This document shows, in pieces, positions 10,736-21,966 of a stretch of DNA of 64,000 nt (its first letter is position 1; the number at the start of each line of letters is the position of its first letter). A program made the position numbers and the translations under genes. Under the pieces are notes generated by a model. That model worked only from the letters and a program-made list of their open reading frames with translations, was not told the DNA's origin and made no database searches. The DNA comes from Okapia johnstoni (taxonomy: Eukaryota > Chordata > Mammalia > Artiodactyla > Giraffidae): assembly GCA_024291935.2 (NCBI GenBank), contig CM044309.1, positions 100,589,628-100,653,627 on the forward strand. The letters run 5' to 3'.

Positions 10736-11060
10736 GTTGTTCAGTCGCTTAGTCGTGTTGGACTCTTTGCGACCCCATGGACTGCAGCACACCAGGCTTC
10801 CCTGTCCTTCACCATCTCCTGGAATTTGCTCTAACTCACGTCTGTTGAGTCAGTGATGCCATCCAACCATCTCATCCTCTGTCGCCTCCTTCTCCTCCTG
10901 CCCCCAGTCTTTCCCAGCATCAGAGTCTTTTCCAGTGAGTCGGCTCTTCACAACAGGTGGCCAAGGTATTGGAGCTTCAGCTTCAGCATCAGTCCATGAA
11001 TATTTACAGTTGATTTCCTTTAGGACTGACTGGTTTGATCTTGCTCTCCAAGGGATTGTC
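10736..11060 (-). mobile_element. BovB LINE 3' fragment
   Basis: Reverse BovB: 'gttcagtcgcttagtcgtgt' 3' tail, then the non-catalytic C-terminal coding region back to the 'ctctccaagggattgtcaac' zone. It opposes the BovB at 9493-10344, so the two can pair. Confidence 0.9.
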
Positions 11061-11160
11061 AACAGTATCCAAAATTAAAAATTGAAAAAATAATAAATAA
11101 ATATTTTAAAAGTTTTAAAAAATAATAAACAAATACCAAGAAACCCTCAATAATTGAGAT

Positions 11161-11315
11161 TTTCATGGTGGTCCATTGGCTAAGACTCTGCCCTCCCAAT
11201 GCAAGAGGCATGGGTTTGATCCCTGGTCAGGGAACTAGATCTCAAACACTGCAATTTAAGATTCCACATGCTGCAGCTAAGACCCAGAGCAACCAAATAA
11301 ATAAATACTTTTTTA
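11161..11315 (+). mobile_element. CHR-type SINE
   Basis: 'ttcatggtggtccattggct' head, 'tgatccctggtcagggaac' box, A-rich tail. The flanks at about 11141-11160 and 11316-11334 (aaaccct...aat..agat) look like a decayed 19-20-base TSD, which suggests an older insertion. Confidence 0.82.
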
Positions 11316-11339
11316 AAACCCTAATAATCAAGATAAACA

Positions 11340-13858
11340 ATATTCTAATGCAATATTATAAGAGAAGACTCTACACATGGACATCACCAGATGGTCAATA
11401 CTGAAATCAGGTTGATTATATTCTTTGCTGCCAAAGATGGGGAAGTTCTATACAGTCAGCAAAAACAAGACAGGGAGCTGACTGGGGCACAGACCATGAA
11501 CTCCTTATTGCCAAATTCAGACTTAAATTGAAGAAAGTAGGGAAAACCACTAGACCATTCAGGTATGAAAGTGAAGTCCAACTCTTTGCGACCCCGTGAA
11601 CTGTAGCCTACCAGGCTTCTCTGTCTGTGGGATTCTCCAGGCAAGAGTACTGGAGTGGGTTGCCATTTCCTTCTCCAGGGGAGCTTCCCGACCCAGGGAT
11701 CGAACCCGGGTCTCCCACATTGCAGGCAGACGCTTTACCCTCTGAGCCACCAGGGAAGCCCCATTCAGGTATGACCTAAATCAAATCCCTTACGATTATA
11801 CAGTGGAAGTGACGAATAGATTTAAGAGATTAGATCTGATAGACAGAGTGCCTGATGAACTATGGATGGAGGTTAGTGACATTGTACAGGATGCAGGGAT
11901 CAAGACCATCCCCAAGGAAAAGAAATGCAAAAAGGCAAAATGGTTGTGTGAGGAGGCCTTACAAATAGCTGTGAAAAGAAGAGAAGTGAAAGGCAAAGGA
12001 GAAAAGGAAAGATATACCCATTTGAATGCAGAGTTCCAAAGAATATCAAGGAGAGATAAGATTTATAAGATTGATAAGATTGATCTTCCTCAGTGATCAA
12101 TGCAAAGAAATAGAGGAAAACAATAGAATGGGAAAGTCTAGAGATCTCTTTAAGAAAATTAGAGATACCAAGGGAACATTTCATGCAAAGATGGGCTCAA
12201 TAAAGGACAGAATGGTATGGACCTAACAGAAGCAGAAGATATTAAGAAGAGGTGGCAAGAATACACAGAAGAACTGTACAAAAAAGATCTTCACGACCCA
12301 GATAATCACAATGGTGTGATCACTCACCTAGAGCCAGACATTCTGGAATGTGAAGTCAAGTGGGCCTTAGGAAGCATCACTACGAACTAAGCTACTACAG
12401 GTGATGGAATTCCAGTTGAGCTATTTCAGATCCTAAAAGATAATGCTGTGGAAGTGCTGCACTCAATATGCCAGCAAATCTGGAAAACTCAGCAGTGGCC
12501 ACAGGACTGGGAAAGGTCAGTTTTCATTCCAATCCCAAAGAAAGGCAGTGCCAAAGAATGCTCAAACTACTGCACAATTGCACTCATCTCACACTCTAGT
12601 AATGTAATGATCAAAATTCTCCAAGCCAGGCTTCAACAGTATGTGAACTGTGAACTTCCAGCTGTTCAAGCTGGTTTTAGAAAAGGCAGAGAAACCAGAG
12701 ATCAAATTGCCAACATCCGTTAGATCATCAAAAAAGCAAGAGAGTTCCAGAAAAACATCTACTTCTGCTTTATTGACTAAGCCAAAGCCTTTGACTGTGT
12801 GGACCACAACAAACTGTGGAAAATTCTTCAAGAGATGAGAACACCAGACCACCCAACCTGCCTCTTGAGAAACCTGTATGCAGGTCAGGAAGCAACAGTT
12901 AGAACTGGACATGGAACAACAGACTGGTTCCAAATAGGGAAAGGAGTACGTCAAGGCTATATATTGTCACCCTGCTTATTTAACTTCTATGCAGAGTACA
13001 TCATGAGAAACACTGGGCTGGAGGAAGCACCAGCTGGAATCAAGATTGCCAGGAGAAATATCAATAACCTCAGATATGCAGATGACACCACCCTTATGGC
13101 AGAAAATGAAGAAGAACTAAAGAGCCTCTGGATGAAAGTGAAAGAGGAGAGTGAAAAAGTTGGCTTAAAGCTTAACATTCAGAAAACTAAGATCATGGCA
13201 TCTAGTTCCATCACTTCATGGAAAATAGATGGGGAAACAGTGGAAACAGTGGCTGACTTTATTTTCTTGGGCCCCAAAATCACTGCAGATGGTGACTGCA
13301 GCCATGAAATTAAAAGACACTTGCTCCTTGGAAGAAAAGTTATGACCAACCTAGACAGCTTATTGAAAAGCAGAGACATTACTTTGCCAACAAAAGTCCA
13401 TCTAATCAAGGCTATGGTTTTTCCAGTGGTCATGTATGGATGTGAGAGTTGGACGGTGAAGAAAGCTGAGTGCTGAAGATTTGATGCTTTGGAACCGTGG
13501 TGTTGAAGAAGACTCTTGAGAGTCCCTTGGACTGCAAGGAGATCCAACCAGTCCATCCTCAAGGAAATCAGTCCTGGATATTCATTGGAAGGACTGATGC
13601 TGAAGCTGAAACTTTAATACTTTGGCCACCTGTTGTGAAGAATTGACTCATTGGAAAAGACCCTGATGATGGGAAAGATTGAAGTCAGGCAAAGAAGGGG
13701 ACGACAGAGGATGAGATGTTTGGATGGCATCTCTGACTCAACGGACTTGAGTTTGAATAAACTCTGGGAGTTGATGATGGGCAGGGAGGCCTGGCGTGCT
13801 GCAGTCCATGGGATCTCGAAGAGTCAGGCACGACTGAGTGACTGAGCTGAACTGATTT
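11340..13858 (+). mobile_element. BovB LINE, longest copy, split by Bov-tA
   Basis: About 2.3 kb of BovB ORF2 in two parts (to 11568 and from 11775). Part one codes the end of the AP-type endonuclease, including GTDHELL around the catalytic His. Part two runs through the linker and the full reverse transcriptase: motif A as AFDCVDH (about 12788) and an intact YADD box (about 13076), then the C-terminal region and 3' tail. The frame is broken by stops near 12390, 12721 and 12778 and by a 9-bp triplication at 12056-12082. The longest open stretch, 12799-13476, keeps the palm and YADD but is a fragment, not a host gene. Confidence 0.95.
11569..11760 (-). mobile_element. Bov-tA SINE inside BovB
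   Basis: Full-length reverse Bov-tA with 14-base TSD ccattcaggtatga at 11555-11568 and 11761-11774. It interrupts the BovB endonuclease-to-RT linker, so it is younger than that BovB. Confidence 0.95.
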
Positions 13859-14164
13859 GAATGTAATATTAATGTAATTGGCCCAAATTACTGTAAGAAT
13901 ATATATGATGAGTAAAGTATCAAAATTATCAATAAAGGCAAGATCCCTTGGAGCTGAGATTAGAGTGAGGTGAGCAAAGCTGTGAGGGCAAGTGCAGGGT
14001 GGGATCCTGTCTTTACAGAAAATATAGATATTTTTGTTCAGTGTGGATTATTTGTCAAATATTATTTCTCCTGCTTTCTGAATTTCTCAACATCTCTTTA
14101 AATTGTTCCCCAAGATGAGTGCCTCACTCACTTCTGCTAAACTCTCAGAAAACATTTAACAAAT
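13859..14164. other. Unassigned non-coding stretch
   Basis: Nothing recognised. Confidence 0.4.
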
Positions 14165-14312
14165 GCTGAGAACTGTGTGTGTGGCTTGTGGAGTTAGTCT
14201 GCCTGGGTTCAAACCCATTGTTGCCACTTCCTCGCTGTGTTCATTTGGGCCAGTCAGTGAAGCTTTACAGCTTTAGTTTCTTCCCTGTAAAATAGAGAGG
14301 ACTAAAGTTGAA
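14165..14312 (+). mobile_element. MIR SINE
   Basis: 'ctgcctgggttcaaaccc', 'gccacttcctcgctgtgtt', 'ttagtttcttccctgtaaaa': a recognisable MIR core. Confidence 0.8.
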
Positions 14313-14504
14313 TTTACTTTATTTTCAAGTGAAAATAAAGAAGGACCAGTATGATGTCGTTCAAATACATAGTTCCAAAGGTCTAGTTCAATCCAGTGAT
14401 CAAATGGAAAACATCAATATTTACAATACGAGCAGCATTTTCTTTGAGTAGTCCTCTATGAATATAAATTTTAAATACACACGTGCACAACTTTAGACAT
14501 ATCA

Positions 14505-14716
14505 TTAGCTTCCCTGGTGACTTGGCGGTAAGGAATCCACTTGCGCTGTAGGAGACTCAGGTTCAATTCTTGGGTCGGGAATATCCCCTGATGAAGAAAA
14601 TGGCAACGCACTCCAGTATTCTTGCCTGAGAAATCCCATGGGCAGAGGAGCCTGGCGGGCTACTGTCCATGGTGTCTCAGAGAGTCAGACACGACTGAGC
14701 ACACACACACAGCTAT
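14505..14716 (+). mobile_element. Bov-tA SINE
   Basis: 'agcttccctggtgacttgg' head, Bov-A core, 'cagacacgactgagcacac' tail ending in a short CA run. Confidence 0.9.
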
Positions 14717-14739
14717 GGTAAATTCAAGCAGCTTTTTGT

Positions 14740-15860
14740 ATATTTGTTACGTATCTGGATTTGTGCTTCTATAAATTGCTTTTTCATATTTTTTGACCAG
14801 TTTTCTGTTGAATTGCCAATTTATAAAATCTTTCCATATTATATAAATTAAATTAATCCTTATATAATTCCTGTCATTAATTTCCACACAATTAGTTTCT
14901 ATACTATATGAAGTAATACAAATATTATATAAGTTGATTTGTCATTACAAGTATTTTTTTCACAAATCAATCATTCGAGTTTTGAGTTTGTTTATGTCTT
15001 TTACCATAAACATTTCTAATGTGGTCAGATATATCTTTTCTTTTATGGTCTCTTGGTTTTCTAATCTTGTTACAGTTTCCTTCTCCCTAGATTGGACACA
15101 AAGCCTCCTAGATATTAAGGCAATATTTTGTTCTGTTTTGCTGTTTACAATGAAGATTAATCTCTGGGGAATGTATTTTGGTATATGGTGTAAAGTAAGA
15201 ATTTATTTTATTTCTGATAGACAACAGTTATAGTGGTATCCTTTTAAAACTAATTTCTTATTTTCCCAATAAATTGAGCTACCACATTTGATGTATAACA
15301 TATATTAAATTCTCATATATAAGATTATTTCTGGATTCTCTTTTCTCTTCCACTGAACTGTGTCTCATTTCACACCAATACCATGTTTATTTCTTAATAA
15401 CTTAATAATGTACTCTGATGTCTGGTAAGGCAATTCCCTTGTCACTGTTCTTTTTTATACACTTGAACATTTATTCTTTCATATAAAGTTTAAAACTGTT
15501 TATCCTGTCTCTTCCTCAACTCAAATAACAAACAAAAAAACCCCCATGCAACTGTAATGATAATGACATTATATTTATATACATGGAGGTGAAGTAATAA
15601 TTTTGCGATATTTCACCTTCTCATTAAGAAAGCAGTATATCTTTCCATTTGTTCAGCTTTATTTTCTGACCCTTAATGAGATTAGTACTTTAATTGTTAA
15701 CTGCATCCCTTGATATTTTTACTTACTATTTAATGAATAAAATATTTTCCCTTTTCCATTTCTACATGTTTATTGTTAGAATTAAATAAAAGCTAATATT
15801 TTGTGTGTATTTATTTAATATCCTCTGTTTCTTAAATTCTCATATTAATTTTTAGTACTT
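14740..15860 (-). mobile_element. Degraded AT-rich L1 region
   Basis: The clearest part is 15250-15450, a reverse L1 ORF2 match: 'tgaactgtgtctcatttcac' and 'accaataccatgtttat'. 15600-15690 ('cagtatatctttccatttgt') also fits. The rest is too decayed to assign firmly. Confidence 0.5.
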
Positions 15861-16089
15861 TAAAAAATAGGATCTGTTGGAAATTCATAGTCAGCAAAAA
15901 GATCTAGTATTCATTTCTTTTTAAGTATTTACTTATAATTCATTTTTAAAAATTGCATTCACTAGATCTCCCAAGACAAACTGTTATAACAGACTTTCCT
16001 GTCTACATCTTGATTTTAAATGAAATAATTTTAATGTTGCCATTAAGATATTTGGAGGAGACTTTTTTGGAGATATTTTTTATTATAGT

Positions 16090-16127
16090 TGCAGATTCTT
16101 TACCGTCTGAGCCACCAGGGAAGCCCT
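16090..16127 (-). mobile_element. tRNA-head-only Bov-tA scrap
   Basis: About 38 bases equal to the reverse complement of the Bov-tA head ('gagccaccagggaagccc' and the box A side), with no Bov-A body or tail. Confidence 0.75.
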
Positions 16128-16289
16128 GTTACTGGTAAGGCACCTGCAATTTGACCCACCTTTGCTTTTGCATCATTCCTGTAAATGTCAACACAGTGAA
16201 AGAAAACAAATAGCAAATATCGCAGTGTCATGATGAACACAGTTTTGACCTTGCTGACTTCCTGATGGTTCTCAAGAACCCCATGGACC

Positions 16290-16620
16290 ACCCTTTGGGA
16301 ACCACAGCTCTTAGACACCATGGGCTCATTTTGGTTCCTTGGAAGGGTCAAGCTCTTCCTCACCTCAGGAACTTTGCCCACACCATGCTGTTCCCTCTGA
16401 TTGGAATGCTAATCGCACGACACTTTGCCTGGTCAACTTTCCTCCTCATCCTTGAGATGTCTGTTTAAATTACTCTTTCAAAGGACAGGTTTCCTTGGGC
16501 CCAGCTAGACTGCTCAGCTAGACTCAGTCCCCATGTTCCGTTCTCTCAGGAAACCTTGAGATTTCTATCATAGTTCTCATTACAGTTTTAATTAACATAT
16601 TACTTGTAATAGTAGAAAGA
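16290..16620 (+). mobile_element. L2 LINE fragment
   Basis: 'ccacaccatgctgttccctc' and 'tgattggaatgcta' are the L2 3' coding-end signature. The match fades after 16460. Confidence 0.65.
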
Positions 16621-16773
16621 TTTGTACTCAAGGGTCAAAATTTAATACAACTAATGAGTTTTATTGCCTCATCAAGGACATTCTTAAGCAAACAGCCATT
16701 TTTTAAAACCGAGTCTACGGCAGTGAAAAACAATGACTATGGGTACTGTTTGGCGCCCTTTATTATTGGTAAG

Positions 16774-18180
16774 TGAAAGTGCTGCACTCAATATGCCAGC
16801 AAATTTGGAAAACTCAGCAGTGGCCACAGGACTGGAAAAGGTCAGTTTTCATTCCAATCCCAAAGAAAGGCAATGCCAAAGAATGTTCACACTACCACAC
16901 AATTACACTCATCTCACACGCTGGTAAAGTAATGCTCAAAATTGTCCAAGCCAGGCTTCAACAGTATGTGAACCATGAACTTCCAGATGTTCAAGCTGGA
17001 TTTAGAAAAGGCAGAGGAACCAGAGATCAAATTGCCAGCATCCGTTGGATCATTGAAAAAGCAAGAGAGATCCAGGAAAACATCTATTTCTGCTTTATTG
17101 ATTACGCCAAAGCCTTTGACTGTGTGGACCACAACAAACTGTGGAAAATTCTTCAAGAGATGGGAATACAAGACCACCTGATCTGCCTCCTGAGAAATCT
17201 GTATGCAGGTCAAGAAGCAACAGTTAGAACTGGACATGGAACAAGAGACTGGTTCCAAATCGGGAAAGGAATACGTCAAGGCTGTATATTGTCACCCTGC
17301 TTATTTAACTTATATGCAGAGTACATCATGTGAAATGCCTGACTGCATGAAGCATAAGATGGAATCAAGATCGCCAGGAGAAATACCAGTAACCTCAGAA
17401 ACGCAGATGACACCACCCTTATGGCAGAAAATGGAATAGAACTAAAGAGCCTCTGGATGAAAGTGAAAGAGGAGAGTGAAAAAGTTGCCTTCAAACTCAG
17501 CATTCAGAAAACTAAGATCATGGCGTCTGGTCCCATCACTTCATGGTAAATAGATGGGGAAACAATGGAAACAGTGAGAGACTTTATTTTCTTGGGCTCC
17601 AAAATCACTGCAGATGGTGACTGCAGCCATGAAATTAAAAGACGCTTGCTCCTTGGAAGAAAAGCTATGACCAACCTAAGCAGCATATTAAAAAGCAGAG
17701 ACATTACTTTGCCAACAAAAGTCTATCTAGTCAAAGCTATGGTTTTTCCAGTGGTCATGTATGGATGTGAGAGTTCGACTGAAAAGAAAGCTGAGCGCAG
17801 AAGAATTGATGCTTTTGAACTGTGGTGTTGGAGAAGACTCTTGAGAGTCCCTTGGACTGCAAGGAGATCCAACCAGTCCATCCTAAAGGAAATCAGTCCT
17901 GAATATTCATTGGAAGGACTGATGCTGAAGCTGAAACTCCAATACTTTGGCCACCTGATAGGAAGAACCGACTCATTGGAAAAGTCTCTGATGCTAGGAA
18001 AGATTGAAGGCAGGAGGAGAAGGGGATGACAGAGGATGAGATGGTTGGATGTCATCACTGACTTGATGGACATGAGTTTGAGCAACCTCCAGGAGTTGGT
18101 GATGGACAGGGAAGCCTGGCGTGCTGCAGTCCATGGGGTTGCAAAGAGTCAGACACGACTGAGCTACTGAACTGAACTGA
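16774..18180 (+). mobile_element. BovB LINE, 1.4 kb
   Basis: Starts at the RT finger region and stays open to 17333, including motif A (AFDCVDH, about 17116). It is then broken by a TGA after EYIM, a frameshift, loss of the catalytic tyrosine (YADD reads NADD, about 17401) and a TAA at about 17547. The C-terminal region (17565-18029) stays open, and the 3' tail ends gaactgaactga. A dead copy, directly followed by a reverse Bov-tA. Confidence 0.95.
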
Positions 18181-18355
18181 AAGTTTAGTCGCTCATTTGT
18201 GTCGGACTCTATGCAACCCATGAACTGTAGCCTGCCAGGCTCATCTGTCCATGGAATTCTCCAGCAAGAATAATGGAGTGGGTTGCCATCTCCTTCTCCA
18301 GGAGATGCTGTATTGCAGGTGAATTCTTTACCCACTGAGCCACCAGGGAAGTCCT
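18181..18355 (-). mobile_element. Bov-tA SINE, tail-to-tail with BovB
   Basis: Reverse Bov-tA lacking part of the centre (the 'gatcttcc...gaaccc' box B section is deleted). It starts at the very 3' end of the BovB, giving an inverted repeat between the two tails. Confidence 0.88.
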
Positions 18356-19391
18356 ATTACTTGTATGTTTATCCATTAATGTCTGCTTGCCAATAATATA
18401 AGCCTTTTGATCCTGTGCACCTTTTCTGCCTCAGTACCCCCTTCATCTAGTTACAATCAATGAAGATAGTTGAATGAATGATATTGTTTTGCTGGTGACT
18501 GGTCACCTCAGTGGGTTAACCTGAAAGGCTGAGGCCAGTGTTGTGGGTTCAACCTACCTTATCCTTTTCCCCTTTATCTCTCCAGTAATCAGCTTTTACT
18601 TCCCAAGCCCACACTGCAAATGAACTGGGATGAAGGATGCAGGTGAATAAGGGCAAATCCATCACCATTAGTAGGAAAAGGACTCAAAACTTCCTCACTA
18701 ATAACGTGTTGTGGATTTGTTGTCATCTGCAAAGCCAGAAAGACAAGGACAGCACTTCCCGATCATCTTCCTGATCTCATCTCATCTGAGACCTACTTAA
18801 ACTTCCTGAGACTGTGAAATCTACTTTATTTATTCGTTTGCTGCAAGTCCCCTGGTCCCCCAGCAAATACACATGCTTTGCAGAACCTTGGAAAGTCATC
18901 AGAAACTCTCCAGCAGTTATGAACCATAGTTTAAAAAAAACCTCTGAACTAACAAAATTATCATTCCGTCCCAGATTTAAACTGAATTGCGGTGATTATA
19001 GCGTATACTCTGCAGTTCTGGTTGAGAGGGCAATTTAATTAGAAGCCTCTATCTTGAGGCTCTTATAACTTCACCCTTTCCCTCCCCCCTCCAAAAAAAA
19101 TAATTCTTTAGGATGAAATTTCTTATGCTGTCTCTCAGCCTAAAGGTATGTTTTCTTGTAGAAAGTTGAGTAAGATTCCATTTAGGCTATTTTTAAAACT
19201 CAAGAAAAAGGGCAAAAAGAGAGATTTTACCACTTAAGAAATCACTCCGATACTTTTTTATGATTTTTTTTTTCCCAAATGCAAACTGCTTCCTTTAGAA
19301 CTTTTAAGTTGTCCTTCTTAGTGCCTTTGGCATGTTTGAAGAAATTTGGTTGATCTGTAATGAAGTTGTTCACAGAACGTGTGTTGCTCAC
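18356..19391. other. Long stretch without recognised repeats
   Basis: About 1 kb with no clear SINE or LINE, apart from a faint L2-like end near 18400-18480. The frame at 18814-19038 has no supporting features. Confidence 0.4.
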
Positions 19392-19485
19392 ATGAAGATT
19401 TATTTCCACTCTTTGAAATAAATTTGCAAGGAGATGCTACATGGGGAATTATGATTCAAACCAAGTCTGTGAATAAAAGTGTGCA
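19392..19485 (+). repeat. Diverged direct duplication, copy 1
   Basis: 'atgaagatttatttccactc' opens both this block and 19631-19724. Colinear similarity continues for about 90 bases ('gaattat', 'gtct', 'ttaaa/ataaa'). Confidence 0.65.
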
Positions 19486-19490
19486 TGTGC

Positions 19491-19522
<32 letters not shown>

Positions 19523-19523
19523 A
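19480..19523. repeat. (TG)n microsatellite
   Basis: Impure start (gtgcatgtgcgtgcg), then a pure run of about 14 TG units. Confidence 0.95.
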
Positions 19524-19630
19524 ACTGGTGCATTCACACTTAACCAATAAAACGTTACTGGTCGACCGAAGAGTATTTGCTAAAAATAAACTTTGAATCA
19601 GTGTGTGATAAAGCTGTTCAAAAAATATAT

Positions 19631-19724
19631 ATGAAGATTTATTTCCACTCTTCAAAAGAAACTTCATGGAGAGGTCTCATAGAGAATTATAATCAAAATC
19701 AGGTCTAGGATTAAATGTGAAAGG
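19631..19724 (+). repeat. Diverged direct duplication, copy 2
   Basis: Second copy of the 19392 block, 239 bases downstream. It lacks the TG microsatellite that follows copy 1. Confidence 0.65.
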
Positions 19725-19849
19725 ATGTAAGAGATAGAAAAGATGTAAAAAAACAAAGACTAACCAGATTTGATGACTGATTGGACATAGATGATGAATA
19801 AGAGGATTAAATGAAAGATGACCTGCCATGTGCTTTAGAACAAAGCTGT

Positions 19850-20066
19850 CCCTGGCTGGCCTCCAGGGTTCCGGGGGCCTCTTCCACCTACTTCTCACCC
19901 CTTTCTCGCTCACTCACTCCCCCATATCACCCAGGCCTTCTTTTGACGCTGAATGCTCCGTGTGCGTCCCCTCTCTAGCCCCAGCGCCCGTGCCGCCCTC
20001 GTCCAGCTGCTTCAGGGCTCACATGAAATGTCATCTTCTCAGAGAATCCTCTTCTGGCCATCCAAA
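19850..20066 (+). mobile_element. L2 LINE fragment
   Basis: 'cagggctcacatgaaatgtc' and 'atcttctcagagaatcctc' match the L2 C-terminal coding end. The open frames here are old L2, not a gene. Confidence 0.7.
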
Positions 20067-20095
20067 GCTGGTACGTCTCTCTCACGGGCACACTT

Positions 20096-20123
20096 GTGTG
20101 TGCACACACACACACACGCATGC
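20096..20123. repeat. TGTG/CACA tract
   Basis: 'tgtgtgtgcacacacaca', self-complementary. Confidence 0.8.
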
Positions 20124-20195
20124 TGGCATTGTTTTCAATTAAGAATCTTCTTTTAATAAAACTTACGACCCTGTATAATGGCCTGTGTATTTGTT

Positions 20196-20312
20196 TGGAG
20201 AAGGAAATGGCCACCCACTCCAGTGTTCCTGCCTGGGAAATCCCATGGACAGAGGAGTCTGGCGGGCTACAGTCCATGGGGTCGCGAGAGTTGGACATGA
20301 CTTAGCGACTAA
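20196..20312 (+). mobile_element. Bov-A monomer (headless SINE)
   Basis: Begins at 'ggagaaggaaatggccac' without the tRNA head and ends 'gacttagcgactaaaccac': a 5'-truncated Bov-tA or a Bov-A unit. Confidence 0.88.
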
Positions 20313-20789
20313 ACCACCCCCCCTACCACCACCATGTATTTGTCAACTCCATGCTCTCCCTCACCAGACTTTAGTTCTAGGATTAGTGGCTGGCAAGGAT
20401 GCCTGGGTTTGGGTCCAGGAGAGGAGGAGGGAGCTTAGAGAGATATCGCCAAGCACGGATGATGGGAATGACAGATGGTTTATGGGAGAAGGTGGCGGCT
20501 TTGATGTGAGGTAGTTGAGTCTCTGGCAGAGATTTAAGTGAAAGTATAAAGTAGGAAGTAGAAGAACATCAGAATGAGAGCTTGAAGAGACCTGGGTCCA
20601 AGGTTTTCCCCAAATGCACAGCTTTGTCAACCCAAGCCCGCCCACCTCCCCTGCCCTTACCCGTAGCTCATGACTTGGTTCCTCTTCCCTTCCTCACCTC
20701 TTTCTCCTACTGCTGTGGTCTTGGTAGAGAATTTAGATAGCTTGCAACCCACAGTGTGATTGGATTGAGAATTGTTGGCCCTAGTGAGT
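20313..20789. other. Unassigned non-coding stretch
   Basis: Nothing recognised. Confidence 0.4.
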
Positions 20790-20892
20790 CCTTCTATTTT
20801 GCAAATAAGAAAAATATGTCCCAGAAATGCTAGATGCCTTACTCAAAGCCACACAGCTAGTTAGAGAGAAAACCTGGACTAGAATCCTTTTT
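20790..20892 (-). mobile_element. MIR SINE
   Basis: 'ttttgcaaataagaaaaata', 'aaagccacacagctagttag': reverse MIR core. Confidence 0.78.
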
Positions 20893-21899
20893 TTTTTTTA
20901 ATTACAGTTCACTGCCCTGTCATTAGCCCACACTCAGTACAGAAGTTCAGGTCAAGCCTTGGTAACTGATTGCCTGAAAAAAATCCATGAACTTCTTGGT
21001 TCCTTTCTGGAACTAATTTATTTCTCCTACAATGAGCCACAGAAAGCAAATGAGGAACCCTAAATGCGTATTTTGTTCCTATTTAACATAGATTAAATGT
21101 GCTTTCTGGAATGCACGATGGCACTATTAAAGAAAGATTTGGCTGTTCCACTGCCTTTTAATAAAAGAAGGTGTATTTGCAACCACCTGCATATTAACAG
21201 ATATTATTAAAAAGTAACATTATCAAGGATCATACTATTCAACAGGTTGGCCTTCATCACAGCTCGGAGCTGCCCCCTTGTGCATATCTCATATTAGTGC
21301 ATTTCATTGGAACAGCTGAGTGGGTGGGGGTGAAAGTGGGATTCTTTCTTTGCCTAGAGGTCCCCCTCTTCCCTCCGAGCATCCCTCCAACTACTGTTTC
21401 TCCATCTATAGTCTGAATTACAGAATCAGTTCATGGACAACTTGGATTTCTGTGTAACCCTGACTTCCCGCCTCACTTTTTAGCCATCATTCAACAAATT
21501 GTGGGGGAAATTTGAAGTGCTGAGTTCAGGGGTTGAGGGCAAACACGGTCCCTGACTTAGAACGTGCAGTCAGTCTTACAGGGAAAACACGCATGGAGTA
21601 AGAGGTCACTGGCAAGGTCACATTGCTGCTCTGAGAGGAAAAGGACAAAGGGCAAGGAGAAGAGTTATTAGGGGGCCCTTCCACATTCATCCAAACTAGT
21701 AGTCAGCACCCTTATATTTTTTTAAAAAATGAATTCTTAGACGCAGCTTTGTGAAGAGTTCTTTTTTCGATGAGGCATCGGTATACCGATGAGTGCTATC
21801 CAACCCAGGGTTACACCACAACATTTTTCTCTTCTTTTAATATTGCTAAATATCCCATTTTCAGTTTTGACCCCAATCGTCAGTTTCAGGTTAAAATGT
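20893..21899. other. 1-kb repeat-poor block
   Basis: No transposon recognised. The 21000-21310 part contains 'ggaatgc', TAAT motifs and no long frame. It could be conserved non-coding DNA, but this cannot be judged without alignment. Confidence 0.35.
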
Positions 21900-21966
21900 T
21901 ATTCAGTTCAGTTCAGTCGCTCAGTTGTGTCCAACTCTTTGCGACCCCATGAACCGCAGCACAGTT
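21900..21966 (-). mobile_element. BovB 3' tail scrap
   Basis: Only about 65 bases: 'cagttcagttcagtcgctca' to 'gaaccgcagcacag'. A severely 5'-truncated BovB. Confidence 0.85.

Noticed and set aside
12799..13476. 225-codon open frame, the longest in the window
   Set aside because: It is the reverse-transcriptase and C-terminal part of a broken BovB, colinear with upstream and downstream BovB fragments; not a host gene.
14934..15233. 99-codon hydrophobic frame that could look like a membrane protein
   Set aside because: It lies in AT-rich, degraded L1 sequence; T-rich codons (Phe, Leu, Ile) explain the hydrophobicity.
16774..18355. BovB plus reverse SINE as a single retrotransposed unit with a shared TSD
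   Set aside because: The outer flanks match only loosely, and tgaaagt on the left is part of normal BovB sequence, so one-event insertion is not supported.
19828..20142. Pro/Ser-rich open frame
   Set aside because: Overlaps an old L2 3' end and a CA tract; no splice or domain support.
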